Source of the DNA: Haemonchus contortus
Taxonomy: Eukaryota; Nematoda; Chromadorea; Rhabditida; Trichostrongylidae
Length of the DNA stretch: 64,000 nt
Assembly (NCBI GenBank): GCA_000469685.2
Contig: LS997562.1
Coordinates: 40,066,345-40,130,344 of the forward strand
Direction: 5' to 3'
The notes beneath the pieces are model-generated. The model made no database searches, was not told the origin of the DNA, and worked only from the letters and a program-made list of their open reading frames with translations. Below, in pieces: positions 12,601 to 27,600 of the stretch; position 1 is the stretch's first letter; each line of letters begins with the position of its first letter. Made by a program: the position numbers and the translations under genes.

Positions 12601-15600
12601 GCATTACTGCTAGAGAGAATCGTGTAGATTTGTTGAGGAAAATTACCTTAAGGCTATGCTTGACCTCGATTGCTTAGAGGTGTTCAAGTGAAACCTGCTC
12701 GTATCTGGTGGGTATTTAGTGACTCCTAACAAAATCTCACGGAAATAGAGTGCGAGCAAGGTCTTGATATGAATTAATGTTTGCTCAAAATTGGAGAAGG
12801 TTGAAGGATAAGCAATATTTTTATAGGTGAGTGGGAATTAGGGATCTCGCTCTAACAGACAACCAATTCATTCATGAGCGATAAAAGACCATATGCAACA
12901 GTTTCGTCTTCGTAATTATCGATTGCAAATGAACCCTCTCTGTCTGGCCTTCCAGTTTTTGTGGGTTGTGGGAAAGGATGTTTCATTTATGGTTATCAGA
13001 TGAACTGCATTTATTGATAGAGAATGGCCACACCCTTGTCTCCATGTAATTGCTGCTGGAATGATTCATTTATTAAAGTTCACATCATTTGAGTACGCCC
13101 TTAGCCCATGCCGTGCGAAAATGTCGCAGTGAAGTTCAATAGTGACACTATGGTTGCCCATAAACCTTCTACTTTCAGTGATTCCAGATGGTTGATATAA
13201 TTTTTTAATCGCAATTTCGCCAATTATTGAATTCAGTTTCGCTAACTACAATAGGATAATTTATAATGATCGCGTGGGCACCCGCTACGCGACCGCACGC
13301 GTCCAAGACCAACAGTACTTTTGCACTCATGTATGAACAGCTAAGTGGTCTCGGAAATTTAATGCCAAGACTGCCCTGCGCAACCCTACCTTCTCCTTCT
13401 GATCAGCAGTGATGTTTTTGTTTATCAGTGTTCTGTTTCCAAATATTCCTGTCGTCCATGAATTCAGGCATGTCGGCACTGACAACGTCATTCACTAATG
13501 CAATTGCGGCCAATGCGAACAATGCACGACATGAACGCTATGCAGCCCATATACCAGTGAATAAAGGCGATAGCGGAAGCGGTCGTCAGAGTACGATTAG
13601 CCAGGACAGTCAGCAGAGGTTAGTCACTGCGATTTTTAGAGATTTTTTGGAGACTACTGGTGAACAAGAGCGAAATGTCAGTACCTTCTTATCGTAATCT
13701 CAACAGTGCTTCATGCTACTGACTACTACCTTAGTGTATACTAGTTTGATAGTGGTTTGCTTTGGAATGTTAATACCCTCCCGAGCAAGCGACACGACGC
13801 TGAAGTCCTTGGAGAATTAATTTATTTGTTTGTCTATCTAGGTACTTATTAGATCTACAGATACTGAAGATTATGTATGTGACACGAGGAATTCGAAAAT
13901 TTCGGTAAAAAAGTAAATCAGTGAAAGTGAGAATTAGATGGATTGAACTGCAGATATATAGGATCGAACGTGGGCTACGAAATCCATAGCATATTGCTTG
14001 TATCAAGCCACTCAGAAGCGTGATGGCATAGTGAAGAAGGGTCTCTTCAAGTATGCATGGGATGGCATGGGATTGTAACTCGATGAAGAGCAGAGAGGCT
14101 GATGGTAATGACAGTGCTTTTTACTGAAACCCACATGATACATGTACAGTAATCCATGCTTGTACTCGCCTCGCCTGTGCCGTACCAACCTGGCCCGCAC
14201 ACACCACGATCTGCAGGGTATACAACTGGCCGAAAGTGTACTTACATATGTATAACTGGGCGAAAGTGTACTTACGGAGTGGTCTCGCTTTTTGTTGCTC
14301 GTTTTTACCTGATTCTAAACCTAATCTCCCGGGGTGAAGGTCAAGGATCCCATCCGCGGTGGAGTTGTTATGGACCTTCCTCATAAGTAATGAGTGGTAT
14401 CGATGGAGGTTTAATAGAGCGCCAACTCTATGATTTCAAGAGAAGAATGAGCCGGGTAAAGGGAAGTCGTGCGAGTACTACAAAGCGATTTTTAACTGAA
14501 ATTTGAGCCTTTCACCCATGGCGTCAATAGTTTTTTCGTCACTCGCACCTGCCAGAACTGGCTCTATTTCATTTTCGAGTACTTGAGTACTTTCTCTTCG
14601 TGTCTCTGATGAAACGAGAAATCTAGCACACGTCTCGGCTGTCTTTGCATTCTTCTGCGTCACCGATCGCCGATCGAGCCCACATAGCAAGCGAGTTCTT
14701 CACTGTCGCTGGCTGAATGACTGATGGTCCATGACGGAAATGTTTCAAAGAACTTACAATGACAGTCGATCGTTAGGCAAATAGAAATGGAACGTCGGTA
14801 TAATAGAACACGGAGCTATCTTAAGACTGACGGTAGATGTTTTGTCTGCAAAGAAACTCTCAAAACCCGCGATCACTTTCTGAGCACCTCAGTCCTTATG
14901 GTCGGTATCAATACAGTAACCCTCGCCGTTTCTTCTGGTTTATCTTCGTTGAAGCAAAGAAATCTTTCTGAAAGCTTTTTGCCGAGTCTGACAGTCAAGA
15001 ACAAGGCCTAAGAGGGAGGCCAATGTTATACCGTAATCCCCTTGTTGCATCACACTGCTATTGGTGTGGAATACAGTGGTAGTACGGTAAAAACTTGGTT
15101 CCGGATCTTTCGTTTTTACTTCATCAAATGCGGTCTATCAGTCTCAGAGCATAATTCCACTAAAGTTGTTTGCCATGCCCTTTCCATCCGACTTTTCTTC
15201 CTCCATGAAATGTCATCAATCAGTCTGTGTTGTTTTTAACTCAACAAATGTCACTGTTTGTTTGAATTCAATTGATCCGTGGGATTTATGAAGAATAACA
15301 CGTCCACATCACTGCTTCAGTGGCTGCTTGGCCGAGGTTGAAGTACACAATCGACCTGAGACTTTTTAACCGACTCTGGAATGTTCATTGGAATACCGAC
15401 TTATTTTTCCTCTTTTTTTACAGTAGCGATCTTCAACATAGCCAACGCTATACTACTACATAGTAGTGGTAGTCCCCTCTCCTCATTTTCAGTAGTAGGA
15501 GACCTTCTCGAAAGAAAAGTAGCAAGCAGTATGTAGTTATTTGTAGTGCAGTGCATAAAGGTGGATAATCGAGAAGCACAGGTTCGAGTTCACCTCCCGT

Positions 15601-18600
15601 CTGGGGCATGAGCATTAAGTTCTTATCGGCTTCTTAAGGATGGGTGCTATTGGGACTGTTAATGAATTCACTGATAAGATGGTTAGATAATTGGTATACT
15701 TTAGGTACAATTCTCTATCAAAGGAGCCCATTTTTAAAAAAATAATTTTGGTTCCTCCAATAATAGTTTGATCGAATTATTTGTGAAATCCTTCGATGAA
15801 CCTCAATCCTAACTATCCCCTGGATGTGGAGTCAGTGATTTGTTTGTGTAGAATCTAACCGTGTTTTCGGTGAGCACTCGCTGATTGGAAGCAGATTTCA
15901 CGGGAAATACGAAAACATTGATTGATTCTGAAATGAACAATACACAAACTGGAATACGGTGTCCCTTGTTTGTCGTTTTCTGCTTAATGGCACAGCTGAC
16001 GATAACGAGGTGCACGATCAAACAGTCAGGAAACAGTCTCAACGCTCAGCGACAGACCGCTCAACAGTAAGCCGGTGGTAAAGGATCCAAGAAAGCTTGG
16101 GAATTCAGTTCTTCTTACGACAACTCTTTTTCAGCACTGTAGGAGTTTTATAGAGGGTTTAGTTACAGTACCCCATGTTTGCGACATGACCTACCCCGCG
16201 GCTTCGACCCTAGATGGCTGTTTGACACGCCCCTCCTCTTTAACAATGGGCGCTCTTGGCGATTTTCCATATTAGATGAGTTGAAAAACCAGCCACATTC
16301 TCAGTTGCGCTTCAAAGGGACAGAATGAGGTCGGGCTGATTTGCTCATAAGATAAAACTTCAGGTTTAAGCTAGTTCGAACTTATGGTGTCCGTGCCCCC
16401 ATAGTGCGGTGTTTCGCTTTGATAAGGTCAAAAGTATCGTCTTTTGTCGCAGTAGAAATGTAAGCTATGCTCTTAGGAATGTTTACTGACAACATTCCAG
16501 ACCTGGGTCCCTCGTCAGGTCAACTAAAGGCAAAAAAATAAACAAATATTGCAAGAGAGCATTGCCTTCAGTTGAGCTACTCGTCTTTCTACATCCAGTG
16601 GCTGCTCGGTTGAAAAAATCGAAGTATCAGTTTTTTACGGAACACTACTCGGCAGAACAAAGACGGCAGTAGTTCCTTATTATATAGTAGTTTTATGTAA
16701 ACATATTCACTTGTCTAGGTTACAGTCTATCGGAAATTCTGAGGTATCAAATGTCGTTGTTGAAGGGTAAAAAGGACAGCGATGACTTCTTTACCTCATT
16801 CAATTTTGATCTCATCGTCAAGGGGAATATATCTTCTACTTCCTCCAGTTGAAGTAATTCCTCCTTATGCGGAAATAGAGTACTGCCAAGTGGGGGCGCC
16901 ATTATATCAAAGCTCCGAAGATTCCGGATCGGAACTAAAGAAATCGAGATTGATGGACGGCAAAAACTCCATTGTTATTGAGTACCTTTTGTCTGCCTCA
17001 ATGGGATGGATTATTTGCGAACTCGATTGGTTCGTCTTAGTTTAAAGTCTAGAGTTCACATAAATGAGTGGGAACACGTCATCAGGAGGGCCACCCAAGA
17101 TGTCTCCGAAACTTTTGAGCAGGGTTTGTGGTAGTTTGTGGTAGTTGCTGCCAGCGAGAGTACGTCGCCGTCCTTGGAGTTTTACAGTTTCATCAAATTA
17201 CCCTTCATGTAGTAGTCACCTAGATCGTACAGGTCAGCCTCGCGCAGATCCTGCTCATGTTTATTTACTGATTTATTTATGTGTATATTTATTAATTTGC
17301 TAATTACTTGGGCACATAGGTGTGCAACGAGCGCATTCTCGTAACTCAACAAGCTCGTCCGTCACGTAAATGCCCCGCTGCAAGATTCTTTCCTGGTGTT
17401 CTTGAGTTTCATCGGCTTTTCTCAAATTCCTCGACTCAGAGACGTCGTCTCATGCAGCAGTAATTTCACCGCTAAACGCCTGTCACTTTGAAAACCAGAC
17501 GAACTTAGTTTTTGTTAAGTAAAGCTGTAGGAAACGACGGAGTTTGAATGTAATTTAGCTGGATTGCTGCAAGGTTGCAGACGAAAAACCCTGCACTGAA
17601 CACTAGCAGTGGCGAGGAGCTGCTAGTGCCTCGGCAGTCGTAAGCCCCCAGTGGATTTTGTTGACGTTAGCCAAGCCACAGCAATATTTCCACAAGATTT
17701 ATAGCATTGCCATCTTCCCCCGATGATGAGACACCATGTTGATCATTCGTTGGAGTTGTGACTTCTTGGAAAATGGGAGCAGCGCTGCGAAAAGTGGTCG
17801 AGTCAGACGTTGAAAAAATGAAATTGCATTCATTTTTCCGAATTCCGTCTTACGTTTTACGTCTTCATTTTCGTTCCGATCTCTCCTGTTCCTCCCCGCC
17901 AGCGTTCCAATTTGATAACTAGAAGTGATGGTTTGGTGACTACTTCAAAAGGCGAAATGAAAACACTACATGATACTCTTCGAATACCCTGATCAGGAAA
18001 TCCGATTTCCCATATGTGCTCCATATTTCCCATTATTTATTTATTTATTTATTACCCTTGATCATCAAGGGAGGATTTTGATATAGCGACCCACGGAGAT
18101 TTTTTCAGGTGATTAAGTGCCTCTACACGAAACTCTTCAGGTATCGAGGTAGTACCGACTGCTACTAGAAACATGTCCTGCGAGTTTTCAGTACTCATCC
18201 TTAAAACTACCGGACGATTTCTCGGAAGCTTTATTTTTAGTTCCCACTGAAAGACAGTCTTCTGAACTGTTACTTTCTCGTCTTTGATAGAGTCCTATTA
18301 ATTTTATACAACCATGTCGAATCCTTCTCAGAACCACTCCGATAAGCCATCGTGTTCTGTCAATCATCCAGTCTAATGAGTTTTCTTTTTCCGAGCTAAC
18401 ACACGCATACACGCACTACTCGTACGTGCGACATGCTCTCAGACGTTGTTCTTCATTCTCATGCCCAATTTTTCCTCTCATGCTCGTAATCGTCAGCACG
18501 CTGAACAGCTGCCTCTGGATCCTTTTTACGCCAGCCGCCAGTGACTTGTGTTCGTGGCTGGTTGGCTGAAGGAAAGAGAAGGGGGTGTGGTCGGATGACT

Positions 18601-21600
18601 GACGTGATGCTCATCCACTGAGCTATTCGAAGCCACAAATTTCTACGAATCAATTGTACGGACCTTCGTTGATTTGTTGTCGATTTTCCTGGTTCTCCTT
18701 CTGACCCAGTAAATGTTTTTTCGATTCAATGAATTCTCTTTGTTCCCATCTGATTAAGCCACATGTTTCACCAGAATGCGCCATGCACATCAAATACGAT
18801 TAGGAAAGTGGCCACTATGAGAAATCTCAGTGATGGGAAGTGAGAGTGAAGCGGGAATTTACGGATATGGACGGAAGGAATAATCTCCTATTGGCTTAGC
18901 TTTCGGTTTTAGGGGAGCAGAGGCAAATTGTGTTCTTATCGCAGTGGCTTTATTTGTTTTGTTGTATTTACTGTTTACCTTACCCTGTAGAGTACGAAAT
19001 GCTTTTCAATTATCCTGAATAATGTCATTCGCCTAATCAGATAAGCCAGTTTATTCCCCTCAGATCCGTCTTCACTTCGAACACTATTAGGATTGATTGC
19101 AAGGATATTTGTTTGGTTGGAATTATTGGTGGAATGGGACCTCAGCCCTGGCCTAGTAGTCATGAGTATCATTTACGCAAAAGCTTCTGCTCTCAGAGAT
19201 ATTACGCAATATTCTTTTTGGCAGAAAGCTTGTGATAGAGCTATTCAGTGCGCCAATTAAATTGATGATGTACTGGTTTATGTAACTTAGTCAAAACTTA
19301 TTGTCCTACAATCTAAAGCTCTTCTGACAGAAGCTCTGTTTATCTACTATCGATCACTTATGAGTTCACTGGTTCGTGGTTGTCAACCTGATCGGAGTTC
19401 GTAAGTCGTTAGAGAAAAATGCGAATGGGGCTCCAGTCCATCGGTTGTCCCATATCCTGAATGCTTTTACTTTGAAAAAAACCCCTGTTTGAGAACTATC
19501 GATTGTTTATCGATTTATCAACTCATTGGTTTGTTTCTTAATCTTCTCGGATCTAGTGCATAACTTGGAAGAAAACAGGCATTCTGCATACCGTTTCGGT
19601 ATGCGCAACGTATTCGATTACCATTCAAAGTAGTTGTGGCGTTTGTGTGAGTGTCTGGTCTGTACAAAGAATTGTGAAGACTAGCCGGTTCACCAGTCAG
19701 TACGCTTATCGATGGGAGTGGTATCAATTAAGGGCCTTTGAAGAAATTGAAAGATTGCTTTGAACTGGGTGCCGATCGATTCGAGTCTGATCCCTGGACC
19801 GTATCGTAGTATGTATGTTGTTACTGTTACTATCCACTATTCTACACCCATTTAATGAAAATCAATTTGTGTATTGATATGAATACTCGTGAAAGTTCAT
19901 GGATCGCTTGGAGCTCTGTAATGTTTTTACTTCTTGTTTACGATACGAATTGGTCGTAAAGTTCGCCTTCAAGAGGTCGATGTTTGATTTCGAGAAGTTT
20001 TACTTCAGAGCAGTATTGATTGGGTGTTTCTTACTTCTTTCAAAGAATACCTTGGCAGTAGGAAATGGACATTTCCTTCACCTCCCTCCTACTTGTGCGT
20101 ACGGGGCGAGGTTTAGCTGTCATCCTAACTTCTTCACGCGCAATTTTTAGAGCACATGCTTTCTTGGGTAATCTTCGATGAACCAGAGATCCTATAGGAA
20201 TCTGGGAACTCTTACGGGCTACCCAAAAGCAACTCCATAGAGGAAGTTTCAGCGCGGTTACAACTCCCCAGTAAACAACTTCAGAAATCTTGAACCTTCT
20301 TTTCCCCAATTTTCCACCGAATTCAATCGATAGACTACTGGATGGTCCTCTGCTTTTGATGGCATCTTTGTTTGGAGTTCCTGAGAAAGTCTATTTATGT
20401 ATAACTAGCTCATGCTACTTCTCCTATAGTATTCTGCCGCTCCGTTGTCAGACTTGCTTACAACACGCTCCCATGCGCTGTCGTAATTCGAAATCTGAAC
20501 ATCATTTCGGGCCCGTCACTAAGCACGAAAAGGTTTTTGGCCTTCGGCACCGCCGGCTCACCGCCATCCGCCCACATGCTGCTTCACAGCTCTCACATGC
20601 TATGCCGCATCCCACCTTACGTTTTCTTACACATCGACAAATACCTACCTACCTGTTGATGATCAATATCCATCTAGCTGTTTTACTACCTCATTACGAT
20701 ATTTATAATTGCTGTCACTACCTGGTACGGCTGAATTTTATGTCGTCCAGTAATGATTATCCAAAAAATGTTTGATGGCATTTTTTCTGCTCTTGCTGTG
20801 GTAAAAAGTAGGATACCAAAAAAATGGTACTTATTACTATGCGATAATAATGTAATGTAAGCAATAGTAATATGTAGTAATCGGAAATATTCGGGACTGA
20901 CTCAATTATTATTATCATTATTAACGATAACCGATATAATACCATTAACCTAGGGCTGTATAACAGCTATGGGGACTAATTATCTTTTGAACAGGGCTAC
21001 ATCATATACATATATGGGGCGTTTGACCGGTTTGGTGTTTTTATTACAATGAAAAATTCTGTACCATCTGTGGTCCCTTTAATGAAGGATTTGCTCGGCA
21101 GTAACGTCTCAATTGGTTCCTGTTGCAAACCAGAATAGTCCAGAGGATCGTCCTCGGTCGTGAAATACGGGGCATAGCAATCAGAGCTTTTGTGAAGAAG
21201 TCTGATCATCGCGCTAGCGGCGATCCTGGTGTTCGTTTGACGTCCCGAGAAATCCTGTCAGTAACCGCACTGGTTCAACGATCATCAGGATATCGCATAA
21301 CGTGTCCGGTCCGCCTGATCTTCGAATCTTTGACGAGAGCAACGTCTTCTGCTTTCCTCTTTTTCAATACAGATTAGGGAATAAACCGAGAAAAGGATGT
21401 CGTCTTACGACTGACTGCGCCTACGCTATTAAGGCTCCTAATGGATACATTACCCATTAGTCATTAGTCAATTCGATATTATTGAGCTCTATGAATTCTC
21501 AGCTTCTAACGAATCCTTACTAATGTCTCTTCCGACATTCGGTACTGTATCTACTCCTTCATCAGCATCATATGTCTGTATTACCCGTACCTCTCTCATC

Positions 21601-24600
21601 AATAGCCGTATACCAAAGAGTAAGGCACCAACCTTCGCCTTTGGTGCCGCCGTAACTTCATAAGCCTCTTCTAAAGTTTCGCGGTGATCTTAGACACCAG
21701 CGATAGTGTGAGAGTTCGGAAATTTTTTTCGATAAGCTCGAGTTCGAAATCGTATATTAATAATGTATCCGATCACTTATTATTTATTATTTTATTTACT
21801 TCATAATTTGATTGCTCAATTTTGTTAGATAACTTTCTTTTGGTTTGACCTCAGCTCTTCAATTGAAGGGTAGGGATGGGAGGGAACGGTGGGATGGGTT
21901 CTTCCCTCTCATACTACACTCCTTATGCACTCTCCCACTCTCGGTATAACTCTTCCCGCAAATCGTTGCCCTGTACTCTCTTCGCTCAGTCATAAAACGT
22001 GGTGCCCTTTCGTTGACCAAGTTCAGGATCACGTTTATTACACGCCTTTAATGAACACGACCACTTAAGTACAAAAGACCTTCAGTCATAATCAGTCACT
22101 TGATGTGAGAATCTGTTGCGTCGATCTCGATTCGTCAAGTTTATTCCTCCTTACCGAATTTCGTTATTTTTTGTTCCCAGTTTTACTTTGGACCCTGTAT
22201 TACTTTTACCTATTAGTGAGAGTTACTACTTCAATCGTCAACCTTGACTATAGTATCTCGTCAGTTGTTGAGGCTGTTATAGTCTAAAAAAAGACGATCT
22301 CCATATTCCAAGAGGTGTTTTATTCCGACTTGTACCTTTATTCCTTTAAGCTAACTCATTTTCCGAAAGGTACTATAATGTAGTAGTTTGTGTTGTTGAA
22401 ATGGTAGATCTTGGCAGTTAGGAAGAATCAGAACCGACCAATATGGCTAAAGGCTGAATCAAGGGCCATGAGGCAGTTGCAGGATTTTTTAAGTCGTCTA
22501 TGCCGCTGTTATAAAACTTCGAGGCTCCTGAATCATCCCTGTCGTCCCACTTTCACCCACTTAGTGCTTGCTATACTTATCTCAGAAAGATAATGAGTCA
22601 GAGCTAGATTTAAAGCTAGTAGAAGGTTAAATCGTCTGAGAAGATTGTTTGAGTTTCTCAGTTTACTGGTTTCGAATCACAATTATCTGTAAGCTCTTGA
22701 GGTTAGGATTAAATAAACGAAAGGAAATAGTTGATCTAAAGGCAGGGAAAAAGGAGTCTTACTCTCGACAGGTTTTCGGGAAATCACGTTTCTAGGCGTC
22801 CTTTGCGAGCGTTCGGGGGCGGAGATATTTGGTACTGCACTTGGTAACTGGTTTGCCCGGGAGAGGAAAATTTTATTAAAATCTCCCAGTAAACTGTAGG
22901 TAGAGACAAAGGTAAGTTGCTGTCGACAATGTTTGTTGACTATAATACTGCAAACCAGAATAACTACGTGAATTCCCCAAGCATGAGAGGTAAAAGTTTG
23001 TTTTGAGTGCAGGGTTGGACGAGAATAAAACTATTTACGCACAAAACATTTCTGCCTTCGAAAAATGTGGCAGGTGTCAACGACAGTTGCAATCAGGTGT
23101 GAGAGTCTTTCGAATGAAGGTTGAAAATCGTGATAGAAGCTGTTACCGGGATATAGGGCAGAATCACACTGACGGCACTTCTCTCCTATGGGTAACAAGC
23201 AGATGGGAGAGAAGTGCTTTGAAAGTTAAGCTGACACTATTGGTTTCCTTATTTGTAATCGGCGCCCTTAACTATCAAGTTACTGCGATTTTCATTTGAA
23301 CACACGGGTATTTCGACGTTTCTTGTAAACTACTCTGGAAAGATAAAATCAAATCATCAAGAAACCTTTGATATTTGATATGGAAATTGAACGTTAGGAA
23401 ATCTTCAAAACGCGACCGACCAACGTTTCAAGCTTTGGTTTCGGGTTGCACAGAACGAAACTCTATCGTGGATGCGCTTTCAGTAATTGCAACTCGGGCT
23501 TAGAGCACTGCCTGCATTTGGTTCATTCCTCCTGAATGCCTTTCTCAAAATCTTGCCACCTCATGTCAACAGGGTCAACGGTTTTCATTCCTAGGCTGCT
23601 TTCTATTGGGGATCAAGTGTGTGTAGAAGAGTTCTCGACGGTGGCCATCTTGTTCAACGCCATTTACCTTTTTTCATTTTATCGTTTTGTCGTGAGCCTT
23701 TTTTAACTTCTTCAGCTAGAGCGGCGAATTGGCCACATAGAGGTCCCTGATATTGAGAAACTTTTTTTTGTTGCTGATTCTGAGAAACGTGAGTCCGCAA
23801 ACTTTTATTGTCAGAAAATTCTTTCCGAAACAGCTGATGTGAGCAATTTTTGCACTTTCACAACCTCGTGAACGCCCTTAGATTACCTCATGTGATAGGA
23901 AATAGTGGTGTAGCCTACCAGATGAGACCACTTTCGAAGGCCTACACTGGAAAGGTGGAAATGAACTTTTTCAAGGGTAGAACTGATGACTCATTCGAAG
24001 CCGGCTACTTTTGAGGCCGGTTCGAAAGAGTTGCAGAAGTCAAACAGTTGTCGAATGTATGACTCAATAGCTCCAACATCAACTACATAGTATTGATCAG
24101 TTTCTTGGAAACACGATTGGCTGTGGTAACCGATAATATGGTTCACTGACAGGTCTTCAGTTTTTCGAGAGAAAGTGGTTCGGGGTGATAATTTTTCCTT
24201 CGCAGGGCTCAATGTCGAACGCTTTTCACTTCAGCCGGGACAGATTAAGGGTTTTTCGATTTTTTCCCTGATTATTAGTTGTTAAATAATTGCATATTAT
24301 CGAAATAGTGAGTCGATTAAAAGATTAATACTCATCATTGTTAATAACTAAATCATTGGACTATTTCCTGGGATGCAATCAAGAATAATCATTCGTCTGC
24401 TTAAGCTTTACTTCAGTGCCACGCCCCCTCTACTGATTCGTATTTGCCGATTCTTTCCACTTCGTAGTATTAGTATCCGAAAGGCGAATTGACCAAGTTC
24501 TCTGGTCTCTCTATGTGTTTTAATTACAATATAACTACCTACCAAGTACTGATTAATTCCCACGAATCTCTTTAGAACTTCGAGTTGAAAGCTTCTCATC

Positions 24601-27600
24601 TGGCTCCGCGAGGCTTACGACGTTCTTGATTCGTACCCTTCCTATCTTCCATAATTCACATTGAACCTTCCTTTATTCTCTCTTTCATAGATGGGTTATT
24701 ATGCTCAATACTCGCTTGCTTTTACTCTTCTTGACTGAGGTTTTCGCACTTCTGGGCGCATCATATATAGTGGTGTCTATATAGATATGACTGGAAGTAA
24801 AGTACGTGGCGCATCTTGTAAGATCACACATAGTCTTCATTGTCCTACCTTGCTGCTCAGGGCATTCCTCTTTGTGTCTCATTCTTTTCATCATCTTTCC
24901 TTCGCATTCACTTCCTTTTCCTGGGTAGACCTTTTTATTCATCTGGGCTCCAAGACTTTAAGCTATACCTTTGGCTGAATTTTTTAAAATTTTCATCAAA
25001 CTCGCCGTCGCCGGTTTGGTTGAACTATGTAGTCTATAGTTACATAGTTAGTGTTGACGATCTGTATAACAACGTTACCAGTGCCATTAGACTTCGTCAA
25101 TAACCTCTACCTATGACTGTGTTATTACCTTCTTAATGGTTACTTGTATTTCTATTTCGTTGACGGCTTCCAAGTCCGTCAGTGTGGTCTGAAGTATTTT
25201 GGGAGATAACTTGCAATCTACCTTTCGACCTCAAAGATTTTTACCGAAGTTTTGAGTGAAATGGATCGTGGGGATGAAATCTACCATGATGGAATTTCTA
25301 ACTTAGTAACCTTTACTAATTTCTAATTTCTTTACCCTTGTCCTATATCATTAATTTCTCAGTAAATTCTAGCTTGTCATCTTCATTAGGTCTGGACCTT
25401 AATTCTTTTCCCGTATATCTACTTTGTCAATGAAATTCAACTCTGCATTGTTCTATTCGGCTCCGATAAATCGTATTACGGCAGGATCACCACCGTTTTC
25501 AGGAGCCCTTGCCCTTGATGATCGATCCAGCGTATCAGTGAATAGTTGTTTTAATGCTTGACGTTGTCGACACATTCTGTATACCGCTTGCGGTTTTGAG
25601 TTTAGCATATTTTTTCTTTACTTATTATACGACATCACGAACGCATAACAAAGTGCACCAGAAGGAGCCTTACTCAAGGTTTGTCGATCCTCAGTGTCGA
25701 AGTTTTGCTGAGTTTTCTGAATTTTCCTAGAAGGATTCCAAAAATGAACAGCGATTCAAAATCGCAACCAAAAAAATTAAAATCCATACTTTATGCTACA
25801 GTAGGATGAATTCTGCAAATTCGGTCAAGGACTGGGGCTTTACCACCCTAGTTAACCTATGTACATGAGCGCTGAGTCTGACTGAAGGCGGCTATTCCTA
25901 TGGAAACGTCTGTTCCTGCTTTGTAGGAGTCATTAGGAGTCATTATGCTGGTCGCTTAACTTTTTTGCCCCGATAACGTCAGCTGTCCAGTTTCCTGTGG
26001 CTTGAGTGCCTTCTCAGTATGTTGTTTGCAGAAGTAGGTCTTAGTACGATGTGTACTTCTGAGAAACCTATTGAAAACAAATTCGATTCATTCGGAAATT
26101 ACTATTGGGTGAATTTGCAAGGAGTTGTGCCTGTACATGGCCCGATCGCAATTTTCTGACTTTCCTTGGCTGTTAATCAGTTTCAGAAAGCTCATAATTT
26201 CACAGTGTAAGGCTTGAAAGCCAGGCAAAAGAGATACTACTAAGTCTGTATCCAACCCTTATAATTAGTAATTTCAGTGGCGCTCTGGAAAACGCGACCA
26301 AACAACTGGATCATGTCATCGATCAGGCTCGCCACAAACATAGCCAGCATCGCAACAAATTCAAAGAAGCTATCGACTATCTTGATCAGATTTTCGAGGA
26401 TCTCAAAAAAGAATGCGATACGGTAGGTTCAATTAGTAGCGTATTCCTTCAACGACGGTATACACAGTGCGTATACGGTAAGGGTGAGGCGGCGAGATAT
26501 GGTATTTGATAATCAAGACGAGCGGTTCTCCACTTGGGACGATTGTCAGTCAACCCATGAAAAGGGAATTCACCGATGGGAAAGCTGTTTCCTCGCTTTC
26601 ACGTCCGTGATATACACTGCCTTCGCAAAGGTGATCACAAAAAAAGCTCGCGTACATGTCCAAGTATACAAACAACCGTCTAAATAAACAAACAACAAAA
26701 GCAACACCCAGTTTCTCCTTTTTATGGAGTTTAAATTGTCCTCTTTTTGATTGATATTCGGTAGATACCACGCTGTGGCAGTTTTACAGTGCACACATAA
26801 TACCAACTGGTCACCAAATTTCGCGGAAGCCTTAAACCTCAACGTTCACACTGTCGGTAGAGTAGTCGGGAGATAGTCGGATCACTGACTCGCAAGCGAA
26901 TTTTCCTTTCCTTTGGTTCTGTATTGTTTTTCTGAACTACTTCAGTATGTCGCAGTGCCCACCAGAGATTTTTGATGCGCTCTCAGAAGGCTAAAAATCG
27001 CCCGATAATACCTACTTCCGGCCGAATCACAAAACTGTCATGACTTTGCCAACTGTTTCGGTTAGAGTTCTCCTTGTGTCCGCGGCGTTCTTTACCACCT
27101 GTCCCTTAGGCTGGAGCATCATTTGTCTTAACTCTGGCGGCCAGGTGAGAGATGAGGTTCAACTTTCTTTTGGGATCTTCTCGTGGAAGCATAGCAAAGG
27201 TGTGCAATAGGAGCTGTAAAAGTGCCACAACGCTCGCAGAAAAGCTTCGTCCGGAAAGGATAGTTTGTGAGGGAAAAAGTTTCCATGATCTGAACTAAAT
27301 GTAAGAGTTAGGACGCATGCAGAGTGGAAGCCAAGCTACATCTTCGCTTATCTCCCCTTATTTGTGTAATTTTTGGATGTTATTACTCATAGTACTTCGT
27401 TTCAGAAAACAACTTCAAAAACAGAGAGACCTTGCTTTTATTTAATGTTTTTGTCGATAGTGTAGAGGATAAAGAGCACGCTGTTCGGAAAGCACACTTA
27501 TGGGTTTTAATCCCGTACGACGTTGGGCATTTAACCCATGAATAACTAATCTTCAGAGATACCCATTTATGGCCATTTCTACACTCCAACCCACCAATCA

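Larger units (their letters stand above)
13619..26277 (+). other. 12.7 kb intron of large gene
   Basis: Largest intron seen. It contains a 30-base tandem duplication near 14.2 kb, a tRNA-like segment near 15.58 kb, a minus-strand LINE-type 3' tail near 18.05 kb, AT-rich trinucleotide sequence near 20.85 kb and a perfect hairpin near 23.2 kb. Other stretches show only short chance frames. Confidence 0.6.

Noticed and set aside
18975..19172. Minus-strand frame resembling the start of a LINE second ORF (RPGLRSHSTNN..)
   Set aside because: Only weak resemblance and no downstream endonuclease motif, though a LINE tail lies on the same strand at 18.05 kb.
20290..20775. 161-codon plus-strand open frame
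   Set aside because: His/Leu/Cys composition typical of chance frames, no splice fit, no motif.
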